Shown: positions 30,680-42,597 of the stretch, piece by piece
Numbering within the stretch: the stretch's first letter is position 1
Layout: each line of letters starts with the position of its first letter
Assembly (NCBI RefSeq): GCF_032884065.1
Contig: NC_088866.1
Coordinates: forward strand, 34,490,115 to 34,554,114
From: Artemia franciscana
Lineage: Eukaryota; Arthropoda; Branchiopoda; Anostraca; Artemiidae
Length of the DNA stretch: 64,000 bases
Direction of reading: 5' to 3'
The notes under the pieces: model-generated
The model's database searches: none
What the model was told of the DNA's origin: nothing
Seen by the model: the letters and a program-made list of their open reading frames with translations, nothing else
Position numbers and translations under genes: made by a program

Positions 30680-33060
30680 ACCTATAAACTAGGGTTAAAT
30701 ATGGGACCATCAGGGGGGGGGGTATATAAGAGTTTAATCTGAGAGCTTTAAGGTCTTCCAGACCTGTAGTGCTCTTGAGTTGATGACTGCCAGTCAAACC
30801 TCCACTGCTTCTTCTCCCACTCTTTGTCAAGTTGGTTTTTGAAAGACTGGATGGAGGGAGCACTGACAGTTGAATCTTTCAGTTGATTACAATGGCTTAT
30901 GACTCTTCTAGAAAAGAACGTTTGGCGAGTTTTTGATTGGGAGCTTGACTTTGGTAGCTTCTTGGAGTGTCCTCTTGTGTTCTACTGACTGGTACTGAGA
31001 TTGCTGCCGAAGGTTCCTGACTTTTTGTTTTGCAGCTTGTAAGTAAGCAACATATTGCTGCAGAAGCGTCAGTAAACCAGAGTGGGTAGTTTGAGGTACC
31101 TGAGGCAGTCCTCATATGAGGTTGATGCTAGACTTCATATGCATTTTGTTGCTTGTCTCTGTACATTTTTGATGAGCCTCGCATCTTGTTGATAAGAAGG
31201 ACCAGCAAGACACATGCCTAAATCGAGATGGGGTCTGATGAGTCTTACATAGTTTTATAAATATAGATGCCTGTCTACTGTTGATGGTTTGTTTTAGTAG
31301 TTCAAGACTGAAGCTTGCATGGGAAACAACATGCTGGACATGGTTGTGAAATTTAAGTTTATCATCAATAATGACTCCAAGATCCCTTTCTTCTGCTCTG
31401 TTCTCTAGTCGCTCTCTTACTTTCATGGCGGGGTTGTAGATCATGTAGTTTGCCATTAGGTTATTGGGTCCAAGGTGTAATACACAGCACTTTCCTACAT
31501 TAAAATTGGAGAAGCCAGTCTTGGGTCCAAACTTGTAGCTCATTTATGTTGTGCTGGATACTCTGAGGGCATGCAGTACCAAAGAGTTTGGCATCATCAG
31601 TGAACAGGTGCATGCCATTGTCAATATGGTTAAATATGTCATTGATGTAAATCAGAAAGAGAGTTGGACCAAGTACAGTTCCCTGCAGTACTCTGCTCAT
31701 TACTTCGGCCTTATCAGAGTAGATTGGTTTGCCATCTGTAGCAAATAAGCAAACTTTCTGCTTGCACTTTGTAAGGAAATTCATCAGCCAGTCTACAACA
31801 GCCTGATTGATGCTAACAGCAGATATTTTGGAGTGCAGTTGACTGTGAGGAACCTTGTCAAAGGCCTTAGCAAAGTCCAGCAGGAGCAAGTCAACTGGAT
31901 ACCTGTGGTCAGTTAGGTCTGTGATTTCCTTATATGATTCCAAGAGGTTTGTTTCAATTGATTTCTCTGACTGGAAGCCATGCTGCTTGGGGTATAAGAT
32001 CTTGTTGGCTGTTAAATGCTTAAGGATTGAATCATTGACTATGTGCTCAAGTATTTTGATGACAACTGAGGTCAGGCTAATTGGCCAATAGTTTTCAGGC
32101 TTGGAACGATTACCTTTCTTGAAAACCGGAGTAATGTTGGCTATTTTCCAGACTGCTGGCAACTCTCTAGAAGTAAGTAATGTCTGGAAAATTCTCCTAA
32201 GCGGTTCTGCTATGATAGCTACAGTTTCTTTTAATAGCCTGGGATGTAGGTTATCTGGTCCTGGCAATTTGTTAATATCTAATTTCTGTAAGCGTCTGAG
32301 AACCTCTGTAAGTGATAGTGATGCTTTCCATTGGGTTCAGTGGTGAAAACAGAAACAAATTGCTGATTCAATGAATTTGCAAGCTTGGTGATATTGGTTA
32401 TTTCTCCACCTTCCTCAGTTACCAGTTTCCTGATGCCTTGTCTATTATGGTCTTGGCTAGAGACATATTCCCAAAATTTCTTTGGATTTGTCTTAGCTTT
32501 ATCTGCAAGTTTAGATTCAAAGCTTATGTATAAATTGCATGTCAAATTTTTAAGTTTGTTCCTGCTCTTTGAAAATTTTTCACTGTTTTCTGGGGATGGA
32601 TACTTTTTGTACATCTTACATTGTCTGTTTTTTTGGTTAATTTCCTTCTTAATATTTTTTATCATTGTCACTAGTGTTCATGGTTTTGGGATGAACTTGC
32701 TCAAAGTGTACTGTTCAGCTTTGTTTACTGTAGCTGTTAGTTACTTTGAAGAATGCTATTTTTATTTGTATGAGAACATGGTTGCTCTTCCTGATTGGGG
32801 GCATGTACTTAGTATAAAGAAGGGATTCTGGTCTTCTAAGAAATATTATGTCTAGGAGGCTTGGAAGCTGCCTGCTCATGAAACAGGTTGGTTGGTCAAC
32901 AATTTGGTGGAGGCAAGCATCGTGGATCTAATCTATGATGGGATTCACAGTATCAGAGGTGACATAGGGGAATTGGTCTTTCCAGGTGATAGTCAGCAGG
33001 TTGAAGTCACCTGCAATTAATAGGTCACCCTTATGTGTCTGTACACACAGCTAATTCTAA
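30680..33060 (-). pseudogene. Non-LTR retrotransposon, 5'-truncated, EN end to RT C-terminus
   Basis: Read on the minus strand. About 33060-32870 gives GDLLIAGDFNLLTITWKDQF, the end of an endonuclease. 32671-32279 is the basic EN-RT linker. 32267-31500 (255 residues) is the RT: PGPDNLHPRLLKE, WKIANITPVFKKG, LLLLDFAKAFDKVPHSQL, LQGTVLGPTLFLIYINDI and the catalytic LFTDDAKLFG, where FADD is usual. 31543-31112 is the thumb, with ERDLGVIIDDKLKFHNHV, after a frameshift. 31115-30680 is a broken C-terminus. The element group is CR1/Jockey-like. At least three frame breaks and no 5' half, so it is inactive. Confidence 0.75.
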
Positions 33061-33225
33061 CGGTGGGATGGTTTTTATTCTGTGGAACTGAAATATCAAA
33101 GAATATAGTTTCAGCATAAGGGCATCCACTGGGATGCTCCATAGGGGGTGACAACATACAAGGATTTGACTAATGCAATTAGAAAGAGTGCAAAAAAAAC
33201 ATAAAGTAGCCTAAGGATAAGCACC

Positions 33226-36200
33226 CTTTGACAAATGGAAAAAATAGCATATAAGCTTATATAAAAATATACTATCTAATCTCCTTACAAATACAAATAT
33301 TTTTGCCATCTAGTTGGATAATTTGGTCCTTCCCTATAGCAATAATCAACTTTTCCAACTAGTTGACAAGTAATTTCTCCCAAGTAACTCTTTATTTTCA
33401 ACTAGCTAAAAACAGATGTTGCCCCAGAAACACTTTTATCAGCCATCTAGTTGGCAAGTAATTTTCCCCCAGAAATTTTTTTATTAACCAACTAGCTGAT
33501 GAAAAACTTGGCCCCAAAAAGAATTTCATTTTCCAACTAGCTGGAAAAAGAGCTTACCTCAGAAACTCTTCTGTAATCCAACTAACTGACAAACAACATT
33601 GCCCCAGAAATACTAAATTAATTAACTTTGCTGTGAAACCTCTTTGGACAGAACCTTTACTCTGGAGAAACAACTTTTTGCTCATAAATTTCTACTGGGC
33701 ATAGTTTATTTTCCATGTTGGTAAGTTTATGCTTGGTGGTGCTAGACTCAGATCCACCTTTGCTGTTTTTTCTGTTGAAGAAAAGTTGAACATCCAGCAC
33801 CATTAACCTACCATTTCCTATGCAAGAAAACTGTCATAATTCTGGCATTATGAATTCTGTCATAATCAATTTTGAGAAGCCCCTGAAGGTAAGGTATGTA
33901 CTGTAATGTTTTGAAATGATGTGCTTTTTCTGTTAGGCAGAAGAAGCCTAGAAACCATGGGGGATCTTATGATGACCCATTTTTGGTTTGTACTTACATA
34001 AATGAAGCATTTATAACATGCAAATGAAGTTGTGCAAAATTTAATACAAAGAATTGATAAATTTCTGACTGAAGGAACTTTCAATAGAAGTGGCTAAGGA
34101 TAGCCTTTCTATGTTTTAAACTTAGAAGTAGCAAAAAAAAGTCAAGTATTCTTGTCTACTAGGTAGGTTAATCCTTCTTTCCAAATGTTGAATGTTTAGG
34201 GGAGATCAACAAAATTACAACTCTTCCTTGAAGTTTTGACCCTATACAGGCTGCTATAAGAACAAATACCATGAAAAATCTCCAATGCTTCCCATGTGAT
34301 CTCTAGGTCAGACTATTGATAAAAAAAATAAAAAAAAATGATTTATTCAAAATTGTCAATTTTAAACCAAATTGTAAAAATACAACATTAGCCTCTCAAG
34401 TATATAAAGAAGGGGCACTTTCACTTGGTGTGAAAGGCTTTAAAACAATTGTGTTTGGCAGTAAGGCACAGTGGAATGTCACATTTTTTGCATTCAAAGG
34501 TGGTATATCTGATTTGCACTCTTTGAAGCGGCTCTGCTTGTCAGTCATTTTGGCCAGTGATCAAGTCCATCAGCTTGAGCAGATATTTTCAGTTGGATTT
34601 GGTTGTGACTTTGAATGGGGCTGGGATTTGCTTCAACATCTATGAATGGTCTACCATGTTTAAGTTGTGGCATCATACATGCCAAGGCATACAACCCTAC
34701 AGCAGCTTCAGACCTGAAGGCTCTCAAGATAATTGGTTTGTCTCTCCTCAAAGTCAGTGCTTTGACATCTGACCTGAAAAGAAGCCAGCTACTGGAGACT
34801 GCTGTGTCATTAAGCCATCACAAGATTCTCATATACCATTTTTGTGTCTGAAGATGATTTTGGCACATCTCCACTAGCATGTCTGTTAAATCTACACCAC
34901 CCATATGATGGTTATACTCATATGGCTGGCCTTCAAACTTCAACCCTGGATTTATCCTTGACATTCCAGTGTCTGCACATAGCCGGTGGCATTATTCCTG
35001 CATACATTGAAGCCCAGCAAACCATGTTGTTATCTAACCCTTTCACTACAATAGTGACAGAATGAATGTCAGTCCTATAATCTAAAGTTCCTCTCTCTCT
35101 TGTTTCTTCATTTCACCATCTGTGAGGAATGGGCAAATTCTTCCCAAATGTTGAATGTTTAGGAGAGATCAACAAAATTGCAACTCTTTCTGAAGTTTAT
35201 AGAAAGAACAATGAGAACAGCTTTTGAACTGAAAATTCAGCATTAATACTGCATCTGGATGTAGCAAAATTTAATACACAAATTGATAAAATTCTGACCA
35301 AAGGAGCTTCCAATAAAAGTGGCTAAGGATAGCCTTACTTTCAAAACTTTGAGACTTAAAAACAACAAACAATGTCAAGTATTCTCATCTGCTGGCTAGG
35401 TTAATCCTTCTTCCCTGCAAATGTTGAGCAGAGATGAACAAAATTGCAACTTCCTGATGTCTAAAGAAAAAAACCACTCAAATAGCTTTTGGGCTGAGTA
35501 TTCAGCATTAATGCTATATACTGATGTAGAATTTCCCATGAAATAAGCTTTTGGATATGCTTGTAGAGAAACAGGGTCTTCAAATCTCTATGCTGTTCAG
35601 AGGCAGTAACAGAGTTACCTAAATGCAGTGACTGGTTATACTGTTGACAGTTTGGGTCTGGAACTTAACTTTCCGTAGTGGATACAATTTTTCTGGGGAA
35701 AAGCTACTTCTCAACTAGATGGTTAACAGAAGTGTTTCTAAGGCAAACTCTTCCCATCTAGTTGGAGAACCCTAGTGCCATCAAGCATAAACTTACCAAC
35801 ATAGAAAGTAAACTACACCCAATAGAAATTTATGAGCAGAAAGTTATTTTTCTAGAGAAGAAGTTGTATCTAAAGAGGTTTCACAGCAAAGTTGATTAAT
35901 TTAGAATTCTGGAGCAATGTTGTTTGTCAGTTAGTTGGATTACAGAAGAGTTTACAGGAGATTAGATAGTACCTTTTTATATAAGCCTATATACTATTTT
36001 TTTCTATTTGTCAAAGGGTGGTATTTACAGAAAAGTTTCTGAGGCAACCTCTTTTTCCACCTAGTTGGAAAAGGAAATTCTTTCCTTTTCTCATCAGCTA
36101 GTTTCTCAAAGTTTCTCATCAGCTAGTTGGTTAATGAACATTTTTCTGGGGAAAAGTTACTTGCCAACTAGATGGATAACAAGAGTTTCTGGTGCAATGT

Positions 36201-36564
36201 TGTTTACCAACTAGATGGTTAACAGAATTGTTTCTGGGGCAACCACTTTTGCCAGCTAGTTGGAAAAGGAAATGTTTTCCAGGGCAAAGTTTCCTGCCAA
36301 CTAGGCTACATGGTTAACAGAAGTGTTTCTGGGGTAATGTTTGCAAAGAGTGTTGCTAGAGAGAAATTACTTGTCAACTAGTTGGAAAAGGAATTATTTT
36401 ATGGGGCAAATTTCCTGGTCAACTAGTTGACAAATTTCATTATTGCTATGGGGATTGACCAAATTATCCAACTAGCCTAGATGGCAAAAATATTTGTATT
36501 TGTAACAAGATTGGATAGTACCTTTTTATATAAGCCTATATGCTATTTTTTCCATTTGTCAAAG
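33226..36564. repeat. Foldback element with arrays of ~45-base units in inverted arms
   Basis: Ends read CTTTGACAAATGG (33226) and its complement CCATTTGTCAAAG (36564). Each is followed inward by the AT-rich 'atagcatataagcttatata' tract and 'ttacaaatacaaatatttttgcc'. The left arm (to about 33745) has about seven units carrying the palindromic word CAACTAGTTGG or a variant, spaced 40-46 bases, with 'ccccagaaacactttt' between. The right arm (about 35700-36564) has about twelve. A second copy of the terminal tract lies inside the right arm (about 35950-36025), so the arm looks nested or extended. The middle (33746-35700) has short direct repeats ('gatcaacaaaattgcaactc' near 34204, 35166 and 35420) and no convincing ORF. 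Confidence 0.75.
33746..35700. other. Interior of the foldback element; no recognisable transposase
   Basis: Contains a 109-codon open frame on + (34316-34645) and small frames at 34545-35065. None shows a DDE signature, zinc finger or other family motif. The three spaced copies of 'gatcaacaaaattgcaact' and the 'gtggctaaggatagcctt' phrase (about 34090 and 35320) show internal duplication of about 1.2 kb. Confidence 0.4.
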
Positions 36565-36859
36565 TTTTAAACACATCTGATCCAACGCAGTTTTTCACAC
36601 CAGACTAGATCACAAAGTGCACAGTTAGGCTAGTAGAATGTTACAGCCCCCCAAGAAAAAAAATTATATAGGCTAGGTTCAAACAGGCTAGCCACACAAA
36701 TACTTTTGAATGAGCATACTAACAATCAATAATTCAATGAGACAATTTACCTTTGAATAGGTAAACAGTGAAATTGTTGGCCAAAACTCTGGATATGGAT
36801 TTCTAATGCTTGATAAATATGATGATTCGTGCAATAGTGTTTGATATTTTCAGATGTCT

Positions 36860-37205
36860 CTCAATGGCCCAACCACAGACAAGAAGCATGTCGTACTTCA
36901 TTACATACATCTTGTCTGTGGTCCAAATTTTCGGAATAAGCCACAGACGAATAAGATACAAAACTCCGAGGAAAATAGTTTATAATTCTCTTGTAAGACA
37001 CAAAATTGATTATGGACCCATAGCATATGGTTGTTGTGCGAAGACCAGCTGCAAAAAGTTGAAACATCTCAAAATAACTTAATCCGCCTCATATTTGGTT
37101 TAGGTAATTTAAAATCAATAAGTTTCTGCTTAAAGGGAGTGGATTATCGACAATAAGTGGAGGAAAAAGATTTATTCTAATTAATTCCATGACGTCTTAA
37201 TTATG
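36860..37205 (+). pseudogene. Non-LTR RT thumb remnant (copy 1 of an inverted pair)
   Basis: Reads HRRIRYKTPRKIVYNSLVRH, then KIDYGPIAYGCCAKTSCKK and LKHLKIT, a frameshift, then RLIFGLGNLK. The pattern L/VYNSLV-x-x-x-I-D-Y-G-x-x-x-Y-G is the region after the RT palm in CR1/Jockey-type ORF2. The part from about 37000 to 37205 is repeated in reverse at 46745-46965. Confidence 0.6.
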
Positions 37206-38739
37206 AAAATAATAAATTATTCATTATTTAGTTTTATACTTGAGTTTACCTCTAGAATATATGACAATCTTTCTTCTAATAAGCGTTATTTTAACAAATA
37301 AAGCGAAGCAAAAAATATCACTTGTCGTCGGCACGTTTTTGGCGTCCCCCCCCCTCTCCGGAGGTAAAAGGCTAGTGAGGCTTCTGTGTATAATTACTAC
37401 TATATGATATTAAATATATTAGGCAGATTACATAAAAATTCAACTGACATGATGTTAAACAAATTCTCAATATATAATCTTAAATATTATTATATAAAAT
37501 ATAAAGCATCTGTTGTATTTCAGCAAAATTTACGTATAGAGCGAAATACTGGTACATTTACACATATAGTGATATATTTTTTTTTATAGCAATGTATTTA
37601 TGAATCCAAAATCTATGCAAGTCACAGTTTAAAAATCGCAAAACACCGTTTCTGCAACAAAATAGTTTTGAACCTATTTTTTACAACCTAAATGGGTGAT
37701 GGTTTCCTTAATTTCATCTATTTCGGCTTTTGTAGTTGATATCCAAGAAAAAAAGAGTAAATTTCTTTTACTTTGAATTTTTTTTTAGTTTTCAAATCTC
37801 CAGTAATATGCTCTTTTACAAACTCCCTTACCGTAGACCCTCCTGTACCACCCGATATACCAAGGGTATCCACGGAGAGCCGCCAGTCATCCCAAATATA
37901 CACCACCACCCAAACATCTTCCTATTGAGGTTATATTGCCGTGTGAATATTGGTTAGTTCCCGTTGATAGGTGCGACACAAAGTATTTTTTGGTTGATCT
38001 CCCCTGCGAAATTTCAGAGGTTGCAATTCCAAGATCTGTCTCACGATCCTGTCATCTTTTGAACGGCTATTGGGCTCAATGTATCACAACCTTCTTTGCC
38101 GAACAACTTCTGTAACTATGGGATAACCTGAGATAGAATGGACTATTTGGCTAGTGATATTACCTCTCTAGTCGATGTTTAGGATCTTCGAAGGCACTTG
38201 TTTTCGAAAACAAGAATCCGTCTCTTTTTTCTGATCTAAATTCTGACTTAAAGAAGGGTGTTATTAAAGTTATCCTTCGCTGTGTCACTTGTAGGTCCAT
38301 AGCTACATTTAGCTTTAGAAACTACACTCAGCTCCGTATTGTTACCCGCTAATTGGGCTGTGATTATCTTTTCGTTAACTGGGGTTCATTTTGTCAAAGC
38401 TTTCAAGGCTGTTTTGAAGAGCATTGTGTCTACACACACTACTTTCTTCTTTTCGAGGCCACACTACAGGATAGTATAACCCACATCGAAGTTTTTTTCC
38501 CTATTTCAGTCCAACAGACCTCATAGAAATCTAGAGATCAGTTTAATGTATTTCTTTCATAGTCTGATATTCCAATGGCAGGCAGCTAGACCACCACCAA
38601 ACCTTTTTCCTTTATCTAAACTTTGGGAAGGCTGTAATTACTTACAAGTGGATTTAAATCCAACTTTTAAATAAAACTTCGATTTTTGATACAAATATTT
38701 TGTACCGCAGTACTATTGTATTTTCTGCTGCTATTGTCT
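37206..38739. other. No gene recognised; expected 3' end of the Gypsy element
   Basis: The last few hundred bases should contain a polypurine tract and 3' LTR for the minus-strand Gypsy element. I found neither a clear polypurine tract nor any match to the short LTR piece at 42617-42665. Open-looking stretches at 37790-38280 show no recognised motif. Confidence 0.4.
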
Positions 38740-41700
38740 CTATAAGTTTAACCTGGTGGGTTTGATTATTGTTCTACCCAATCTTGTTTGCGTCACTCTG
38801 CCTCTGTCCGGGACTGGTTTTGTTTGTTGCTGTGTTACAGCGCTAGTAGGGACACTGACAATATTTCCATTGTGTTCGGGGAGGGCTGCCAGGCTGGGTG
38901 AGGCTGGACGCTCAACCGGGCTGATTTTGGGTACCAACTCGGACGGTTGGGTGGTTTCTACATTTTGGTAGTCTTGTTTTGAGTGGATTGTTTCGTCTGA
39001 ATTCCTATGGGAGAGCCTGACCCTGTTGCGTCGGAGCGTTGATCCGTCGTCAGTAGCAATTGTGTAGGATCGCGGCTGCGGGCACACTTCGACAATGGTT
39101 CCTCTCTTCCAAGGACTGCTGGGTGTCATTTGGACACTCACTCTTGACCCTACCTGAATTTTGGGTAGGGATTTTGCGGTCCTGTCGTAGTACTCCTTCT
39201 GTCGCACTTTTGATTTATCTCTGTGTTTCTGAAAGCTTGCTTTGGACACGATGTTCTTCTCTAGATGCTTCTGCGTGACAGGGAGGACTGATCGCAGCTG
39301 TCGGCTCATGAGCAGCTGGGCTGGTGCTGCCATACCGTATTCTAGGATACTGATGTATGGGTCCTGTCCACTGATCTTGGACTTGTTCAAGATTCTCTTA
39401 CAGGTTTGCACGCATTTCTCGACGAGCCCGTTTGCTGTGGGGTGATAAGGGCTAGACGTTTGAGTTTCAATGCCCCAGTTTTCTGTGAATAGCCTGAATT
39501 CGCTGGAACTGAACTGTGGCCCGTTATCAGAAGTGAGAATTGCTGGTATTCCATGGCGAGCAAAGTGTCCTTTGAGTTTTGTAACCACATGAGAAGTGGT
39601 GGTGGAGGTTAGGTTGTCCACCTCAAAATAGCGGCTGTAATAGTCGACTGTTATTGCATACTGCTTCCCATTCCATTCAAACAAATCACATCCCACATGC
39701 TGCCATGGTAGTGACGGGATCGGCGTGGGAATCATTGGCTCTTTTTGATTGTTCGACATCGTGTGAGTGCAGGCATCACATCTTTGGATAAGCCTTTCAA
39801 TGTCTTTTCCGATACCTGGCCAGTAAATGATCATTCGGGCTCTTTGCTTGGTTTTTTCAGTGCCCAAATGAGCGGAATGTAGTCCCTTTAAGACGTTGTC
39901 TCGTAGACTGGTAGGAATGACAATTCTTGAACCTTTGAAGATCAGGTCATCATGCGTTGAGAGATCTTGGCGAATACTCCAGTATTGGACTATGGTGTTT
40001 GGGCATTGTCTCTTGTTGTCAGGCCATCCCTCCAAGATGACCCTCTTCAGCACTTGGAGTTCGTGATCTGTCAAGGTCTCCTGTTTGATCTCCTCCTGTC
40101 TGCTGCCCGTGGCGGGTATGGATTTTACAAACGAATGTACAAAGATTTCGATCTCTTTGTGTAATTCTTCATCAATGTCTGGAAGATGTAGTCTTGAGAG
40201 TGCATCTGCGACAGGGATTTCAGTACCGGTTCGGTACTTGAAAGTCAAGTCATACGGCTGTATGTACATCATCAGGCGTTGAATCCTTGGTGGTGCTGTA
40301 TGGAGGGGTTTGATTAGTATAGATTCGAGTGGTCGATGATCCGTGAAGACTTGTACTTTCCTTCCGTATAGGTAGTGGTGGTAATGACGGCAGCCATAGA
40401 CTATGGCAAAGAGTTCCTTTTCTAGCTGTGAGTAGTTCTGTTCGGATTTACTCAGCGATCTTGATGCGTAAGCAAAGATTTTGCCATTCGCAGATATTTG
40501 TGCCCCTAGTCCATGTTTTGAGGCGTCAACTTCGAGCTCAAGGGTTGGGCTGGAGCTGTCAAAGAAAGCCAGGTTGGTTATTATGGACTCTTTGAGCTGG
40601 TTGAGACATGTAGTGTGGAGCTCTTTCCATTCGAACTCGTTAGCTTTAATCAGATCCCTTAATGGTTGTTTCTGTGTTGCCAGGTTTGGGATGTACCTTG
40701 AGAGAAATTTTAGGATTCCAAGGAGAGTCTGCAGTTCCTCCTTCGATTTTGGAGTAGGCATCTCGTTGATAACACGGAGTTTCTCGGGGTCTGGTTTGAT
40801 GCCAGCATTGCTGATGATGTGGCCGAAGTAGCAGACTGACTGGACTGCAATCTGGCACTTTGATCTCTTAAATTTCACCCCCTTTCTTGCTCTTTCGAGC
40901 ACGTCCGCAAGTCTTATGTTGTGCTCTTCTCGTGTGGCTCCATAGATAAGTAGGTCATCGACAAGTATTTTAAGACCTTTCAGACCTTGAAATATCTCTT
41001 CCATCTTCCGCTGGAACTCGTCCTGGGCAGGTATCTGCCCAAAGGGATATCTCCTCCAACGGTATCTGCCATAAATTGTATTAAAGGTCGTGAGGTCTGA
41101 AGCTGATTTTGAGAGCACAAGTGACCAGTACCCTGAGGTGGCATCAAGCTTTGAGAAATATTTTGCACCGCTCAAATCAGCAATGGCATCTTCAAAAGTC
41201 GGGTTTGGGTAATGAGGGCGCTTGATGGCTTTGTTCAGGTCTACTGGATCAATACAAAGTCTCACACCGCCATGCTTCTTTTCAACTAGCACCATCGAGT
41301 TGACCCATTCCGTAGGCTCTTCCACCTTTTCTATTATCCCCAAGCTTTCCAATCTGTTCAGCTCTTGTTTCAATTTCTCACGCATTGCAATAGGCACTTT
41401 TCTGGCAGGAAATGCTGTCGGCACAACTCCTTCCTTGAGGCAAATCTCGCACTTGCCTTGTATTTTCCCAATGCCAGAGAACAGCTCTTTGTACTGTTCA
41501 AGGAGTGGCTCCAGATCTGGCGTTGATTTGCTGTCATCTAAGGCATCTATATTCAGGACAAGTTTCACCAGGTTCATGTTTTTGCTAGACTTGAATCCAA
41601 GGATAGGAACAGAATTTCCTCCAGCTATGAAAAACCTATGTTTCTGTTCAGGAGCTCCATTATAGCTGCATGAAAGGAGGCAGGTTCCCGCTGTTGGGAT

Positions 41701-42285
41701 CGTTGAGCCACAGTAACTGGTGAGTTTTTGCTTTGTTGGCTGTATGAGTGGTTTTGGAGCAAGGAGATCAAAGTAGTGTTTTGGTATGATGTTTGCCTGA
41801 GCACCAGTATCGATTTTGAAGCTTACAGTAGTCTGATTGTTGATCTTCAGTGGAACAAACACTTCATCCTTACTCTCATCTTGCTGTACAGCATATAGCA
41901 GTATTTCATCTTCTTCAGCAGTTTCTGCTATTCGGCTCTGTTCGTCATTTTCGATAGCATTCGCGACTTTGATGCGGCATACTTTTGCAAAGTGGTTTAA
42001 TTTTCTGCACTTTGAGCATGTTTTCCCTTTGGCAGGACAGATGTGTCCAGGGCCATAGATTCCTCCACAGAAGTAGCACTCTGTGCCTTTTGTTCTTGGT
42101 CTTGCGTCTGCTGGTTTTGGTTGTTTCCGGTATACTACATCCACTTCCTGTTTGATTGGAGGATGGTGGGAATTGTTGTCAAATGATTTCAGCTGTGCTT
42201 GGGTCGTCTCATAGATCCTACAAACTTCTACTGCTCTTTCAAGTGTTAGGCTGTTGCCGTCAGCTAGAAGTTCTCTCGTATTCTT
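38740..42285 (-). CDS. Ty3/Gypsy retrotransposon Pol polyprotein (zinc knuckles-PR-RT-RH-IN)
   Basis: An open frame with 1134 codons from its first Met (42144) and open further upstream to about 42285. Domains in order, numbered from that Met: a cysteine-rich knuckle pair (about 23-57), aspartic protease with DTGAQANI (112-119), RT (about 280-420) with SKLDATSGYW and catalytic LVDD (394-397). RNase H follows with LEVDASKHGLGAQ, LEKELFAIVYGCRHYHHYL and FTDHRPLES. The integrase has an HHCC finger (H-x-G-x-x-K, YWPG, C-x-x-C) and a DDE core (VGCDLF, LTSDNGPQF, HPTANGLVEK). The C-terminus is the usual basic GSRVSVQM-type tail. No envelope frame and no chromodomain were seen. No stop interrupts it, so it is young or was recently active. 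Activity is doubtful because the gag junction is frameshifted and LTRs are missing. Confidence 0.9.
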   Translation of the reverse strand, partial: KNTRELLADGNSLTLERAVEVCRIYETTQAQLKSFDNNSHHPPIKQEVDVVYRKQPKPADARPRTKGTECYFCGGIYGPGHICPAKGKTCSKCRKLNHFAKVCRIKVANAIENDEQSRIAETAEEDEILLYAVQQDESKDEVFVPLKINNQTTVSFKIDTGAQANIIPKHYFDLLAPKPLIQPTKQKLTSYCGSTIPTAGTCLLSCSYNGAPEQKHRFFIAGGNSVPILGFKSSKNMNLVKLVLNIDALDDSKSTPDLEPLLEQYKELFSGIGKIQGKCEICLKEGVVPTAFPARKVPIAMREKLKQELNRLESLGIIEKVEEPTEWVNSMVLVEKKHGGVRLCIDPVDLNKAIKRPHYPNPTFEDAIADLSGAKYFSKLDATSGYWSLVLSKSASDLTTFNTIYGRYRWRRYPFGQIPAQDEFQRKMEEIFQGLKGLKILVDDLLIYGATREEHNIRLADVLERARKGVKFKRSKCQIAVQSVCYFGHIISNAGIKPDPEKLRVINEMPTPKSKEELQTLLGILKFLSRYIPNLATQKQPLRDLIKANEFEWKELHTTCLNQLKESIITNLAFFDSSSPTLELEVDASKHGLGAQISANGKIFAYASRSLSKSEQNYSQLEKELFAIVYGCRHYHHYLYGRKVQVFTDHRPLESILIKPLHTAPPRIQRLMMYIQPYDLTFKYRTGTEIPVADALSRLHLPDIDEELHKEIEIFVHSFVKSIPATGSRQEEIKQETLTDHELQVLKRVILEGWPDNKRQCPNTIVQYWSIRQDLSTHDDLIFKGSRIVIPTSLRDNVLKGLHSAHLGTEKTKQRARMIIYWPGIGKDIERLIQRCDACTHTMSNNQKEPMIPTPIPSLPWQHVGCDLFEWNGKQYAITVDYYSRYFEVDNLTSTTTSHVVTKLKGHFARHGIPAILTSDNGPQFSSSEFRLFTENWGIETQTSSPYHPTANGLVEKCVQTCKRILNKSKISGQDPYISILEYGMAAPAQLLMSRQLRSVLPVTQKHLEKNIVSKASFQKHRDKSKVRQKEYYDRTAKSLPKIQVGSRVSVQMTPSSPWKRGTIVEVCPQPRSYTIATDDGSTLRRNRVRLSHRNSDETIHSKQDYQNVETTQPSELVPKISPVERPASPSLAALPEHNGNIVSVPTSAVTQQQTKPVPDRGRVTQTRLGRTIIKPTRLNL

Positions 42286-42584
42286 GGATTTCTGATTCCG
42301 CAGACGATTTTGTCTCTGGTCATTTCTTTTGGAGCAGCATACTCACGAAATTTCAGAAGGTAAGGCTCGATTTTATTTGAATCGTCTGCTTCAATGTCAA
42401 AAGTTTTAAAGATGTCTCTTCCTTTTTCGCCAATCCGTATAAGTAGATAGGCACACTGAATCTTCTCCAATTCACCAGAGAGAGGGCCTAGAAACATAAG
42501 TCTTGCATGTTCTTCAAACTTTGACCATTCTTCATCAAGATTTTCAGACTCCCAGTTGATTGCTGGAGGGGCAACTCCATCCAT
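42264..42584 (-). pseudogene. Gypsy Gag N-terminal part, separated from Pol by a frameshift
   Basis: Starts MDGVAPPAINWESENLDEEW and runs through LRIGEKG-type sequence, KFREYAAPKEMTRDKIVCG and RIREN to a stop. The next frame continues ELLADGNSLTLERAVEVCRI and ETTQAQLKSF into the pol frame. In related Gypsy elements this region reads continuously (x-R-I-R-E-x-L-L ... L-T-L-x-x-A-x-E-I-C-R). The one-base shift near 42280-42290 is therefore probably a mutation. A programmed frameshift at this position would be unusual but cannot be excluded. Confidence 0.75.
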
Positions 42585-42597
42585 CTTTGCTGTTCAA

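Noticed and set aside
32385..32855. 156-codon hydrophobic plus-strand frame
   Set aside because: Lies opposite the non-LTR EN-RT linker. The hydrophobicity comes from reading Lys-rich codons backwards (Phe/Leu).
33300..36500. Regularly spaced ~45-base repeats resembling a CRISPR array
   Set aside because: Units are diverged throughout, spacers are not unique, the arrays occur in inverted pairs, and the context is eukaryotic.
41222..41665. 147-codon plus-strand frame inside the Gypsy element, and other frames at 38756-40831
   Set aside because: Antisense to the long pol frame with no motif of their own.
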